DNA of 64,000 nucleotides from JAGVSR01 sp963825555 (GCA_963825555.1 CAWGTZ010000011.1:62001-126000); one strand, 5' to 3'; shown: positions 53,895 to 62,617, numbered from the stretch's first letter. A program made the numbers and translations. The notes: generated by a model from the sequence alone, not told the origin.

Positions 53895-56800
53895 CTAGCT
53901 CCCGGAGCGGGAGCCACCCATGAGTTCGTCGCTCGGTTTCCCGGTCAACAACGTCTTGTAAGCCGCAAGAACGTGTTTCAGGTCCTGCCCTATCCCCACC
54001 AGTGCGGGAAGCAGGAACAGCAGCAAGAGCGTCGCGAAGCCGAGTCCCCACGTGAGCGTAATCGCGATAGGTATGAGAAACTGCGCCTGGAGGCTCTTCT
54101 CGAACATCAGAGGGGACATGCCGCCGATCGTGGTGAGGGTCGTAAGAAGCAGTGCCCGGAAGCGGTCCACGGCGGCTCCCTGCGCCGCCTCCTCAAGTGG
54201 TTCGCCATCGCTCATGCGTTCGTTCATGCGATCGACCATGACAATAGCGCCGTTGACCATGATTCCTGCAAGGCCGAGCAGCCCAACCAGGGAAAAGAGC
54301 GCCAGATTGAAGCCCATGGCGTAGTGACCGACGACCATCCCAATGAAGCCGAAGGGAATGATCGTCATCACGAGGAGCGGCTGCAGCCAGCGCTGGAAGA
54401 CGAACACCAGAATGAAATAGATAAGGACAAGCGCCAGAATGGCTCCGATGCGCAGATCGGCGAAGGTTTCGCGCTGTGTTTCGGCTCGGCCCTCGAACGA
54501 ATACGTGATGCCGTACTTCGCTTCGAGTGCAGGGAGAGGACCTGCCCGCAGCGAGTCAAGAACCTCATCCGCCGTCGTCGTGGCACTATCCACGTTTGCC
54601 TGGACACTGACAGCAAGCTTGCCATCAAAACGTTGGACCACCGAGAAGGCCTGTTTCTCAACCACGCGTACGACCTCGGAGAGATTGACGTTGCCGCCTG
54701 AGGGTGTTCTCAGGTTCAAGGTCGCCAAGCCTTCGAGCCCGCGATCACGATCGGCTTCGGCTGCGCGAACGCGGATCGTCACCTCCTCATCGATACGCGC
54801 AAAACGCACCGCGATGGCGCCCTGGTAGGCCGCCCGCACCTGACGGGCCACGGACTCAGTCGTAAATCCCAGGGCTTGCCCGCGTGGGGTCAACTCCAGA
54901 ATGACTTCGGCCTTTCCAAACGGCAGATCATCATCGAGCCCTATCAGCCCGCTGTATCCGGCGAGCTTCTCGCGCAAATCGAGTGCAGCCCGCTTCAGCT
55001 GATCGAGGTTGGCCCCAGTGAGGCGCACATCGATATCAAAGCCCGGCGGCCCCACGCGGCGGCCCAGGATCGCCATGCCGTCGATGCCCACAATGGAGGG
55101 TAGCGTCTTCTGCCATGCAGCAATGAAGTCCCGGGTCCTAACGCTGCGTTCCTCTCCCGGCGTCAGCTCGATCTCGACCTGGGCGAGGTTCTCTCCCCGA
55201 TTGTTGTTCATCTGACCAAGGGTCACGTAGCTCATCATGATAAGTTTCTCGCCCGCGCCTTCGGCATCATCTCCAGTAGCGGGCGTGCGACCCGAGGAAA
55301 GAAGCATACGCTCGGTCTCCATCGCGCTCGCCTCGATGCGGGATAGGGCCTCGATGCGCCGCTCTTCCGGAAGCCCCGGCGTGAACGTGATATTGGCATA
55401 GACGGTTTCGGGTTCAGGAACGGGAAAGAACGTGAATGAAACCCGCCCGCCCGCAAGCAGCCCCACCGCAGCTATCAATGCCGCGACTGATGCAGCAGCG
55501 GTGACGTAGCGCCAGCGAAACGCCAGTCCTATCAACCAGGCGACAGGACCCTTGCGAAGCCTGTCGAGACCGCGATCGAACCATCGACGGGCAGATAAGC
55601 TGAGCTGACCAAATCGCGATGTTTGGCGGCCGGCTCGGCGGGCCGCTCCTGCAAGCGAGTGCATGAGATGCGACGGGAGCGTCAGGAAGCATTCGATCAA
55701 CGAGGCCAGCAGCGAGACAATGACCACCATGGGGATTGCCGCCAGAATCTGGCCAATGACACCCGTGATGAGAAGCATGGGTAGAAAGGCCGCTTGCGTC
55801 GTCGTGGTCGAAGCAATGACCGGTAAAACCATACGCGTCGCCGCATCAGCCGCCGCCTCGCGCGGTGGAAACCCGCGCTCACTTCGCGTAACGGCCTCCT
55901 CGGCGACGACAATCGCGTCGTCCACAATGATGCCCAGAACGAGGATCAAGGCCACAAGAGAGACCGCGTTGATGGTCTGGCCCGTCGCGAGCATGAAGGC
56001 GAATGTCGCTAAAAGTGCGATGGGCACACCGATCGCCACCCAGAATGCGACCCGCGCGCTCAGGAAAACGAGAAGAACCAGGACAACCAGCGCAAAACCC
56101 TGCAATGCATTCGTCGACAGCATCCGGATACGCTGATCGACGATTTTGGCGCGAATGTCGAAGGGCTGGATATTCAAGGTCGGCGGCGCCTGCGCCTTGA
56201 AAGCATCGACGGTGTCTAGCAACGCCCGCATGGACTGGAGCGTGTCGCCGCTGACTGCGCGCTGCACAGTGAGAATGATGGCCTGTTCCCCATTGCGGAA
56301 TTGGCGGATCGAATTCTCTTCGTAGGCCTCCTTGACGATCGCCACATCACGCACAAGAATTTTTTGGCCGTTCTCAAAAGCCCTGAGTTCAATGGAGGAA
56401 ACGCCGTCTGCCGTTACCTGACGGCCCAGCGCGCGTAGCTGTTTTTCCGTGTCGCCTTCCAGATTGCCGAGAGGAATGTTCTGATTGATCACGCCGATCC
56501 GGTCAGCAATGTCCTGCCCGGTGAGATCAAGTTGCTGCATGAGCGCGGATGGGATCTCCACCCAGATCTCCTGGTTCCGCTTACCTCCAAGGTTCACCCG
56601 GTCGATGCCCGCATCGAGAAGCTTGTCGCGCAGCTGCTTGGCAGCGTCTTGCAGCACGCCTTCCTCAAACGGCCCCGAGATCGCCACCAGACCCACGGTT
56701 TCATAAAGCTGCACGCGCGTGATGACCGGCCGCTCGATGTCCTGGGGAAGCGTTCGGATCGTCGACATGTTGCTCTCCACGTCGGAGAGCGCCTTCTGCA

Positions 56801-57134
56801 TGTCTGCTCCTTCTTTAAACTCGAGCGTGATGCGCACGAGCCCTTCGACCGCATAGGAGTTGACCTTGTCGATCCCGTCGATGAAGCGGATCTCGGGCTC
56901 GACGAGGTCAAGAATACCCTCCGATATCTCCTCTGCACTTGCGCCCGGCCAGATGATGCTGATGCTGATAGTCGGAATCTCGGTCGTCGGGAAAAACTGC
57001 GTATTCATGCGCGTCAGCGCCACGAGACCCGCTATCGACATGATTATGGCAATAAGGTTCGGCGCGACGCGATGATTGATGAAGGCCCGGATAAGGGCGT
57101 TCAGAAGGTTGAGGTCTGGAGTGTCCTTCGCCAT
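53895..57134 (-). CDS. RND efflux pump permease
   Basis: The 1079-residue inner-membrane pump has the duplicated RND fold. TM4 reads LGIIVDDAIVVAEEAVTRS, with the paired aspartates of HAE-type pumps. Porter-domain features include TRMNTQFFPTTEIPTISISI and GASAEEISEGILDLVEPE. The set with one adaptor and no neighbouring outer-membrane channel suggests drug, lipid or metabolite export via a shared TolC. The ATG at 57134 is six bases after the adaptor stop. A hairpin overlaps its last codons and stop. The substrate is unknown. Confidence 0.9.
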   Translation of the reverse strand: MAKDTPDLNLLNALIRAFINHRVAPNLIAIIMSIAGLVALTRMNTQFFPTTEIPTISISIIWPGASAEEISEGILDLVEPEIRFIDGIDKVNSYAVEGLVRITLEFKEGADMQKALSDVESNMSTIRTLPQDIERPVITRVQLYETVGLVAISGPFEEGVLQDAAKQLRDKLLDAGIDRVNLGGKRNQEIWVEIPSALMQQLDLTGQDIADRIGVINQNIPLGNLEGDTEKQLRALGRQVTADGVSSIELRAFENGQKILVRDVAIVKEAYEENSIRQFRNGEQAIILTVQRAVSGDTLQSMRALLDTVDAFKAQAPPTLNIQPFDIRAKIVDQRIRMLSTNALQGFALVVLVLLVFLSARVAFWVAIGVPIALLATFAFMLATGQTINAVSLVALILVLGIIVDDAIVVAEEAVTRSERGFPPREAAADAATRMVLPVIASTTTTQAAFLPMLLITGVIGQILAAIPMVVIVSLLASLIECFLTLPSHLMHSLAGAARRAGRQTSRFGQLSLSARRWFDRGLDRLRKGPVAWLIGLAFRWRYVTAAASVAALIAAVGLLAGGRVSFTFFPVPEPETVYANITFTPGLPEERRIEALSRIEASAMETERMLLSSGRTPATGDDAEGAGEKLIMMSYVTLGQMNNNRGENLAQVEIELTPGEERSVRTRDFIAAWQKTLPSIVGIDGMAILGRRVGPPGFDIDVRLTGANLDQLKRAALDLREKLAGYSGLIGLDDDLPFGKAEVILELTPRGQALGFTTESVARQVRAAYQGAIAVRFARIDEEVTIRVRAAEADRDRGLEGLATLNLRTPSGGNVNLSEVVRVVEKQAFSVVQRFDGKLAVSVQANVDSATTTADEVLDSLRAGPLPALEAKYGITYSFEGRAETQRETFADLRIGAILALVLIYFILVFVFQRWLQPLLVMTIIPFGFIGMVVGHYAMGFNLALFSLVGLLGLAGIMVNGAIVMVDRMNERMSDGEPLEEAAQGAAVDRFRALLLTTLTTIGGMSPLMFEKSLQAQFLIPIAITLTWGLGFATLLLLFLLPALVGIGQDLKHVLAAYKTLLTGKPSDELMGGSRSGS
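53898..53914 (-). terminator. seven-base-pair hairpin overlapping the RND stop codon
   Basis: GCTCCCG and CGGGAGC pair around a three-base loop, covering the last sense codons and entering the stop codon region; TCAAAAATTT follows on the minus strand. It may act as a terminator between convergent genes, though the U-tract is poor. Confidence 0.4.
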
Positions 57135-57140
57135 CGCACG

Positions 57141-58514
57141 CTATCGCTCCGCAGCGTGGAGAGGGCGGGGCTGGACCAGAACGCCCGGGCCCGCATCCGG
57201 CAGGCGGCTGGACATCACCCGCATACCGCTCTTGAATTTCCCTCTGACCAGAACATCATTCCCGTCGTAGCCGGCCAGACTGACAGGAATTTCGATCAAC
57301 CGGTCATCCTCGCCCACCGCAAATACGCGGTTGCCCGGATGCACGGCGGTCTGCGGCAGCCGCACAACATCCCGATAGTGCCGGTCCGACGTGGTCACGG
57401 ATACAAAAGCGCCGGGTCTCAACGCATCCGTTGCAGGTGAACGCTCAAGGCGGGCGAAAACATCGAACCCGCCTGCAGCGGTCGTGACGACGGGCGAGAC
57501 ACGGTCGATGACGCCTTTGGCTTCAAGATTGAAATTTCCACCCGTCCAGGTGACCCTGACCGGCCTCTTCGCAAGTGATCCCTGATCGTCCAGAAGCCGG
57601 CCATACTGCGCATCACTCAACGCAAAACGCACCTCCAGGCGATCCATATCGATCATGGTCGCTATCTGGTCGTTGATATTCAACAGACGTCCCGTCTCCG
57701 CGGAGACGTTCGAGACGACCCCATCAAATGGAGCCTTCAATACGGTGTTCTGAAGGTCGCGCTCTGCCTTGCGTACATTCCAACGCAGGCGATCGAGAGA
57801 GGCCCGCTCGCGGTCCAACTGCGCTTCGAGTACCTTGATCTGATTACTGCGCTCCTCGAATAGTGCAGTTGCGATCGAAAGACGCGTGCGCGAAGCATCG
57901 AGCGCCGCTGTGGAACTGGCACCGGTTTTCTCGAGCGCGGTGAGCCGTTCGACCTCCCGCTGCGCAATATCCCGCTGCTCCTCAGCCCGCTTTCTCGCAG
58001 CGCGCTCCAGTTCAATACGCGCCCGGGTCTGGACGATACTGAGTTCGGCTTCCGAAAGCTCCGTGCGTGCGCGTACCAGAGCGCCGTCGTACTCAAAGGA
58101 ATCGATGGTGACGAGGGCCTCGCCTGCTTTCACCTGTCCGCCTTCGACAAAATTGGGGGCGATAGCAACGACCTCGCCGCTCACGAGCATCCTCAGATCG
58201 ACGCTGCGCCCCGCCGTAATCTGACCGAATACGGTCAGATGCGGTTGGATGTCGGCAATTCTGGCAACAACCACGTCGACTGGGCGCGCGCGTTCGGCTG
58301 ATCCCTGGCGCGGCGGCGCCGGCTTGCTGTCGATCAGAAAGCGCTGGAGCGCCAGCGCGGAATAGATCACGGCGGCCATCAGCAGCACAGACGTCAGTGC
58401 TCTGGCAATCCACGACCAGGATTGATGACCTGCCGGGGCCGAGCGGAGGCTCTCTGCTACATCGCGGCTGACGTCTGAACTGGTGTCCAGTCGCAACCCC
58501 GGTTTGTGTTTCAT
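57141..58514 (-). CDS. RND membrane-fusion (adaptor) protein
   Basis: The 457-residue periplasmic adaptor is anchored by one N-terminal segment (ALTSVLLMAAVIYSALALQR). It has a barrel-sandwich pair (VVAIAPNFVEGGQVKAGEAL and KAPFDGVVSNVSAETGRLLN) flanking a long coiled-coil hairpin (about residues 150-230), then the beta barrel. It starts at the ATG at 58514 (a GTG three codons earlier is possible) and ends six bases before the permease. AT-rich sequence upstream (58515-58640) may hold its promoter, but I find no clear -35/-10 pair. Confidence 0.9.
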   Translation of the reverse strand: MKHKPGLRLDTSSDVSRDVAESLRSAPAGHQSWSWIARALTSVLLMAAVIYSALALQRFLIDSKPAPPRQGSAERARPVDVVVARIADIQPHLTVFGQITAGRSVDLRMLVSGEVVAIAPNFVEGGQVKAGEALVTIDSFEYDGALVRARTELSEAELSIVQTRARIELERAARKRAEEQRDIAQREVERLTALEKTGASSTAALDASRTRLSIATALFEERSNQIKVLEAQLDRERASLDRLRWNVRKAERDLQNTVLKAPFDGVVSNVSAETGRLLNINDQIATMIDMDRLEVRFALSDAQYGRLLDDQGSLAKRPVRVTWTGGNFNLEAKGVIDRVSPVVTTAAGGFDVFARLERSPATDALRPGAFVSVTTSDRHYRDVVRLPQTAVHPGNRVFAVGEDDRLIEIPVSLAGYDGNDVLVRGKFKSGMRVMSSRLPDAGPGVLVQPRPLHAAER

Positions 58515-59190
58515 CTTGAGCACTTCAATTCGGTTCGCTCCCAGGCGCCAACGAACCGGGCCGTCATTCGGTTATCCTTGCAAGGGATTTCATATTAACC
58601 CAATCTTCTTAAAGAGTTGTGGTCAATAGTTTTTATCTAGTTCCGTGCCGCCTGCGATGTTTGACTGAATTGCGCGCAGCAAAATCCGTCCAGACCCGAC
58701 CAAAAAAGAATAGGCGGGGGAGCCAGCCGAATTATGTTCCGGCGTCGGACCCTGTCCCCTGCCCCGTTCGGGCCCGCGGCCAGAGCACGCATCAAGAACA
58801 TGTGACGCCTGCAGGAGGACCCGCTGCGCTCGAGCCGCCCGGCGACGGTTGAAATCGACACGAACCGGCCCCATGTCGAGTAAGACGCCTTATAAATCCT
58901 GGAACGAGATGCTGGTGGATCGTGTCGCAAACTGCACGGTCGACGCGTCCCGTAGCGTTGGAATTGGGTTTTGTGGCTCCTATGCCGAGTCTACCATCGA
59001 GTGCCTATATCGGCGCTGAAGCCGGTTGCGCCCCCTGAAGCGGCGCCAGACGCTAGCCTGATGTCAACGCGGTGAAGCGGACTTTGAATTTCCGCCTGCA
59101 GACGCGGCGGCAACAGATTTTAACAACCTTCGCTTTCCTCAGTATCTCAAAATGGAGGATCGGGCGTCCGAACCGATAAGGAGGACCGAT
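58515..59190. other. 676-base intergenic region
   Basis: The first 120 bases are AT-rich and probably hold the adaptor promoter on the minus strand. A possible 48-codon frame on the plus strand (58873-59019, MSSKTPYKSWNEMLVD and onward) has no ribosome binding site and stays unsupported. AAGGAGG just before 59191 belongs to the next gene. Confidence 0.45.
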
Positions 59191-59466
59191 ATGCGAAAAT
59201 ACCCAACCATTTCGATGCTGTTCGCAGCGCCATGGCTGTTCCTCAGCCCGGCTCTTGGAGCCGATACCGCCCCCATCGACAACTCCGCCTCAGAAGCCGC
59301 CTCGACGGCATCTGACAAGATGAGCGGGTCTTCGCCGACCCCAACGCCCGGACGCGCAGCGGGGCAGGAAACGTCTGACCGAACACCTAAGAAAGATACC
59401 AGCACGCCTCTGTCGCAGACGACCAAGGTCGAAGGCGAAACTTCCGATCGCACACCCGGGAACTAA
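59191..59466 (+). CDS. small secreted Ser/Thr-rich protein
   Basis: The 91-residue product has a signal peptide (YPTISMLFAAPWLFLSPALG) and a mature part rich in Ser, Thr, Pro and Asp. It contains two copies of an ETSDRTP motif (GQETSDRTPKK and EGETSDRTPGN), an internal repeat. No cysteines or motifs point to a function; it looks disordered. The AAGGAGG ribosome binding site before the ATG at 59191 is excellent, so it is probably highly translated. It precedes the CBS gene, with a large hairpin between. Confidence 0.65.
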   Translation: MRKYPTISMLFAAPWLFLSPALGADTAPIDNSASEAASTASDKMSGSSPTPTPGRAAGQETSDRTPKKDTSTPLSQTTKVEGETSDRTPGN

Positions 59467-59479
59467 CTCGCGGCAGATA

Positions 59480-59515
59480 GCATGTGCGCGTTCCACTTCA
59501 GGAGCGCGCACATGC
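59480..59515 (+). other. eleven-base-pair hairpin between small secreted gene and CBS gene
   Basis: GCATGTGCGCG (59480-59490) is perfectly complementary to CGCGCACATGC (59505-59515) around a 14-base loop that itself contains TCC and GGA. It starts 14 bases after the stop. No U-tract follows, so it may be a processing or stability element, or a binding palindrome. Confidence 0.6.
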
Positions 59516-59563
59516 CCGACGCCATTAACAAGAGCCTACAAAGGCAAAAAAGGGAGACCATCC

Positions 59564-59986
59564 ATGAAAGTCAAAGAGGTGATGCACAAGGGTGTGACAT
59601 GGGCAGGACCTGATACGCCCATCAGCGAGATCGCCAAGCTCATGCGGGACCATGACATCGGTGCCATTCCCATCGGGGACGACGACCGGTTGATCGGCAT
59701 GGTGACTGACCGCGATATAGTCTGCAAAGGTCTTACAGACGAGAATTTCGACCCCCGCACAGCCACGGCACTCTCGGTCATGACACCCGGAATCCACTGC
59801 TGCGCTGAGGACGATGATCTCGACAAAGCCATTGCACACCTGGAAGACAAGAAGGTCCGCCGGCTGCCTGTCATTAACAAGCACAAGCGGATGGTGGGCA
59901 TCGTAAGCCTTGGCGATCTTGGGCAGAAGGCATCAGATGCCCGGTTAGCCGACTGTGTGAAGACCCTCTCGGCGCATCATCACTGA
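59564..59986 (+). CDS. CBS-domain protein
   Basis: The 140-residue product consists of a tandem CBS pair: KVKEVMHKGVTWAGPDTPI, ISEIAKLMRDHDIGAIPI, LIGMVTDRDIVCKGLTD, then LSVMTPGIHCCAEDDDLDKA and KKVRRLPVINKHKRMVGIVSLGDL. Such modules bind adenosine nucleotides and sense energy state. GGGAG seven bases before the ATG supports the start. Found in many bacterial low-oxygen regulons with universal stress proteins; that context is present here. Confidence 0.92.
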   Translation: MKVKEVMHKGVTWAGPDTPISEIAKLMRDHDIGAIPIGDDDRLIGMVTDRDIVCKGLTDENFDPRTATALSVMTPGIHCCAEDDDLDKAIAHLEDKKVRRLPVINKHKRMVGIVSLGDLGQKASDARLADCVKTLSAHHH

Positions 59987-60082
59987 AGACCAGTAATGAG
60001 ACTACCCGTCGCGCGGCGGCACGGACCCTAGTCACTCGTCCGGGCCTGTCGCTGCACGGCTTCAAAAGCATGAGGTAAATGG

Positions 60083-60238
60083 ATGACAGAAGATAAGACG
60101 GTTCTCGCGACCACAGAAGCACGTCAGGGCGTGACCAAGGACGGCCGTGTGCTCAAGATTCTCCTCGTCTCTCTCGCACTCGCAGTCGTTCTGCTGCTGC
60201 TAGCCTATTTCGCATTCTTCCCTAAAGCGCCCGCCTGA
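60083..60238 (+). CDS. 51-residue single-pass membrane protein
   Basis: ATG at 60083 opens a 51-codon frame: a polar N-terminus (MTEDKTVLATTEARQGVTKD) and one hydrophobic helix (LLVSLALAVVLLLLAYFAFF). GAGG lies about eight bases upstream. Its 3' end overlaps a convergent small gene by 39 bases. It could be a small subunit or regulator of a membrane complex; no family is recognised. The clean helix and ribosome binding site support it. Confidence 0.6.
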   Translation: MTEDKTVLATTEARQGVTKDGRVLKILLVSLALAVVLLLLAYFAFFPKAPA

Positions 60239-60475
60239 GCCCTGCGAGGCTAACCAACCGCAACCGGCCCTCGTCATTCCGCCTCGGCGCGTCGGGCGAC
60301 GTAGCTTCTGAGCCGGGTGGCGGGCGTCGCCTCGGGTGTTCTGGCGGCGCACATAGCTGATCATAGCGTCGGGCTTTTCCGACTTGACCTTGGGAGCCGC
60401 GATCAGCGCGTCTTCGGCCTCCAAGACGAAATGTTGCGACTTGGTCGCCAGATCAATTCCCACGGCGTATCGCAT
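60200..60475 (-). CDS. conserved-looking small protein, unknown
   Basis: The 91-residue product begins MRYAVGIDLATKSQHFVLEA and continues with KVKSEKPDAMISYVRRQNTR, which looks like a genuine folded domain; the last 35 residues are Arg/Gly-rich and look non-homologous. GAGGTGG five bases before the ATG at 60475 is a good ribosome binding site. The tail overlaps the convergent 51-residue gene. An earlier frame termination or decay of the 3' end is possible. Function is unknown. Confidence 0.5.
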   Translation of the reverse strand: MRYAVGIDLATKSQHFVLEAEDALIAAPKVKSEKPDAMISYVRRQNTRGDARHPAQKLRRPTRRGGMTRAGCGWLASQGSGGRFREECEIG

Positions 60476-60538
60476 GATCCACCTCGATGTTGTGGGATTC
60501 GCGCAAATCTCACCTTCGCGCCACATGCAGATCTGACA

Positions 60539-60919
60539 TCATCGCTTCTTGCGCAGAGACTCGACGAAGGCAACGACATCCTCCCGTTCCTTTTCAGACA
60601 GACGGGGAGTCGGCATGTCGCTATGCGGCGGAACCGCCATCATGGTCCGAAACCGGACCGTCGAATAGTTCGGGCTATTTGCAATGTCGGCGAGGGTCGG
60701 CACGGGCACGTCATCCACTCCGAGCGGGGTACTGTTTCCGTGACAGATTCCGCAGATCTGTTCCGCGATCTCCCGCCCCTTGGCCACATCCCCAGCATTG
60801 GCGGCACCCTGCTGTCCAGCCGCCTGAAAGGCGACACCAAGGGCGCAGCCGCCGCACAGAACAACGGCTTTTCTCCAGGGAGATAGTGAGCGGCCGGCCG
60901 GTCGAAAAGTCCGGAGCAT
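60539..60919 (-). CDS. small class I cytochrome c
   Basis: The 126-residue product has an N-terminal hydrophobic segment (AVVLCGGCALGVAFQA), one haem c site CGICH, and a methionine in HSDMPTPRLSEKEREDVVAF as probable sixth ligand. It is the most divergent of the four clustered cytochromes. Start at the ATG at 60919; an extension of nine codons is possible. It forms a minus-strand series with the genes at 61068, 61468 and 62267, presumably all exported by Sec and matured by the Ccm system. Confidence 0.85.
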   Translation of the reverse strand: MLRTFRPAGRSLSPWRKAVVLCGGCALGVAFQAAGQQGAANAGDVAKGREIAEQICGICHGNSTPLGVDDVPVPTLADIANSPNYSTVRFRTMMAVPPHSDMPTPRLSEKEREDVVAFVESLRKKR

Positions 60920-61067
60920 GCCAAAACTCCTGTTGTTGCAGACCATTGATCGCCGAGGCTCAAAGACGTTCCGATAGCATCGGTACTTGCACGGCCGGTC
61001 CCATGGTCAGTTTCAAATTGTGCGCAGCCCGACCGGGCAACCCGCAAGGGCCCTTTGCAATCTCGGT

Positions 61068-61409
61068 TTATTTCTGATCACGGAGCGACAGTATGTAGGC
61101 GCTAATATCCCTCAGCTCGTTGTTGCTGAAGGGAACGTCCGGCATCTCGGGATGCGGCGGAAACACGAGGGACCAGATCAGTTTGTCTGCGGATTGATCA
61201 GCCCGGTTGGCGATAGCGAGGAAGTTTGGGGCTTCGGGCTTTGGACTGGACTGCGTGCCTGACGCTACGTGATGACAAGCTGCGCACCGCCCCTCTGCCA
61301 GCTCTTTTCCACGAGCGGGATCAGAAGCTTCGGCCTTGGCCGCGGCAGATGTCGCCAGAACGGCCAACGCCATAGACCCGGCCACACCCAGACCAATACT
61401 ACAACGCAT
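61068..61409 (-). CDS. small class I cytochrome c
   Basis: The 113-residue product has a signal peptide (GLGVAGSMALAVLATSAAAK), a haem site CAACH and a distal methionine in HPEMPDVPFSNNELRDISAY. The HP-x-MP and S-N-x-ELRD signature is shared with the cytochromes at 61468 and 62267, so these are recent paralogues. It lies 148 bases downstream of... the next start on the same strand is at 60919, so separate transcripts cannot be excluded. Electron donors and acceptors are unknown. Confidence 0.88.
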   Translation of the reverse strand: MRCSIGLGVAGSMALAVLATSAAAKAEASDPARGKELAEGRCAACHHVASGTQSSPKPEAPNFLAIANRADQSADKLIWSLVFPPHPEMPDVPFSNNELRDISAYILSLRDQK

Positions 61410-61467
61410 CCGCTATCCTCCTTAACTCAACTCCGTCGGGCGCACCGGCATACCCGTCCTGCCGGAT

Positions 61468-61824
61468 TCAATTCGCCGTCCGCAGGGACATGATGTAGCC
61501 GACGAGGTCGCGCAGTTCCGCATTCGTGAAGGAGACTGCCGGCATGGCAGGATGAGGCGGAAATACAATGGCCCCGATCAGCCGATCGGCCGACTGTCCG
61601 GACCGGTTGGCAATCGAAAAGAAGCTGGCAACGTCCGTTCTCGCGATATTACCGGGACTCGCATCCACGTTGTGGCAGGTGACACAAAGCCTTTCGGCTA
61701 GCTCCTTACCCCTGCTTGGATCGACACGTCCCGGCTGGGCAAGTGCTGGACCAGCCAAAAACATGAAAAAGACGAGCGCTGAAAGGGTCTTGACTGCATA
61801 TGCGCATTTTGAATTTCCGAGCAT
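61468..61824 (-). CDS. small class I cytochrome c
   Basis: The 118-residue product has a signal peptide (LSALVFFMFLAGPALA), a haem site CVTCH and a distal methionine in HPAMPAVSFTNAELRDLVGY. GAGAGG seven bases before the ATG at 61824 is the ribosome binding site. Two FNR/FixK-like boxes (61862-61875 and 61899-61912) lie just upstream between it and the divergent 61975 gene, so low-oxygen induction is plausible. It is paralogous to the genes at 61068 and 62267. Confidence 0.88.
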   Translation of the reverse strand: MLGNSKCAYAVKTLSALVFFMFLAGPALAQPGRVDPSRGKELAERLCVTCHNVDASPGNIARTDVASFFSIANRSGQSADRLIGAIVFPPHPAMPAVSFTNAELRDLVGYIMSLRTAN

Positions 61825-61861
61825 TCAGCATCCTCTCGCATTTGTACACGCGGCAACCTCG

Positions 61862-61875
61862 GTGATTTAAATCAG
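61862..61875. promoter_or_regulatory. FNR/FixK-like box GTGAT-TTAA-ATCAG
   Basis: The TGAT-TTAA-ATCA core is a perfect dyad; only the outermost base on each side departs from TTGAY-N4-RTCAA. It lies 38 bases before the cytochrome gene start at 61824. Confidence 0.45.
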
Positions 61876-61898
61876 AACATGCGCGATCGCGGTCCGCT

Positions 61899-61912
61899 TT
61901 GACCTCAATCAG
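61899..61912. promoter_or_regulatory. FNR/FixK-like box TTGAC-CTCA-ATCAG
   Basis: Nine of ten specified bases match. With TATTAT at 61934-61939 as -10, the box is centred about 41 bases before a start near 61946, the classic class II FNR geometry for the plus-strand gene at 61975. Confidence 0.5.
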
Positions 61913-61974
61913 CACCCAGGCCGGAAGAGATGATATTATTTCGTTTGGCTTGATGGAAACAAAGAGACCCCATC

Positions 61975-62214
61975 ATGGGCAGCGAACGGATGACTCCAAA
62001 TGGTCCACGGGATCAGATTTGCTTCGCGCTCTATCAGCTTCGCGATGACCTCGCAGAGTTGATCTATGGCTTGGAGTCCGGGCAGATGTCCCAGGAACAG
62101 GTCGTATCAGGAGCCAGGGCTCAGCTCGAATGTGTCCTGAACGCTTTGTCCGAGCACGAGCGGACAACCCCTGACCTGAAGCAGATCAGGCCACGCCCCG
62201 ACCGCGACCACTAG
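61975..62214 (+). CDS. small soluble protein, unknown function
   Basis: The 79-residue, mainly helical product (FALYQLRDDLAELIYGLESG, then SQEQVVSGARAQLECVLNAL) has no signal peptide or membrane segment. Helical periodicity suggests a small helical bundle. ATG at 61975 or 61990 could be the start; the ribosome binding site is weak. Its promoter has FNR class II geometry (box at 61899-61912, -10 TATTAT). It sits among cytochrome genes on the other strand. No family is recognised. Confidence 0.6.
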   Translation: MGSERMTPNGPRDQICFALYQLRDDLAELIYGLESGQMSQEQVVSGARAQLECVLNALSEHERTTPDLKQIRPRPDRDH

Positions 62215-62266
62215 GGTTCTAAGTGCGGGCTTTGACGTGTTGGCGGACCGATTCAAACCGTCTTCA

Positions 62267-62617
62267 CTATTGTTGCGTGCCCGGGCTGCGCAGGGAGAGA
62301 ATGTAGGCGACCATATCTCTGAGATCCGTCGTCGTGAACGTCACATCCGGCATGTCTGGATGCGGAAAGACGATGGCTTCCACCAGAGCCACCTCCGACT
62401 GGAGAGGTTTGTTCGCAATTACCAGAAAGCTCGGCACGCCATTGTCCGTGCCCTCCGACGCGTCCAGCGTCACATCATGGCAGAGCGCACAGATGTTCTC
62501 AGCCAATTCCTCGCCGCGGGTCAGATCCGGCGGACCCTGCTGAGCTCGTGCAGGCGACACTACCGCCGAGACCAGGGCTGCGACCATGAAAAGGCAGTGT
62601 CCCAATCCTGTGCGCAT
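62267..62617 (-). CDS. small class I cytochrome c
   Basis: The 116-residue product has a signal peptide (GHCLFMVAALVSAVVSPARA), haem site CALCH and a distal methionine in HPDMPDVTFTTTDLRDMVAY. GGAGAGG just before the ATG at 62617 fixes the start; a 24-codon extension is unlikely. It is paralogous to the cytochromes at 61068 and 61468, with the same spacing between haem site and methionine. Confidence 0.88.
   Translation of the reverse strand: MRTGLGHCLFMVAALVSAVVSPARAQQGPPDLTRGEELAENICALCHDVTLDASEGTDNGVPSFLVIANKPLQSEVALVEAIVFPHPDMPDVTFTTTDLRDMVAYILSLRSPGTQQ

Noticed and set aside
58873..59019. 48-codon plus-strand frame between the RND adaptor and the small secreted gene
   Set aside because: It has no ribosome binding site or recognisable domain; composition alone is not enough.
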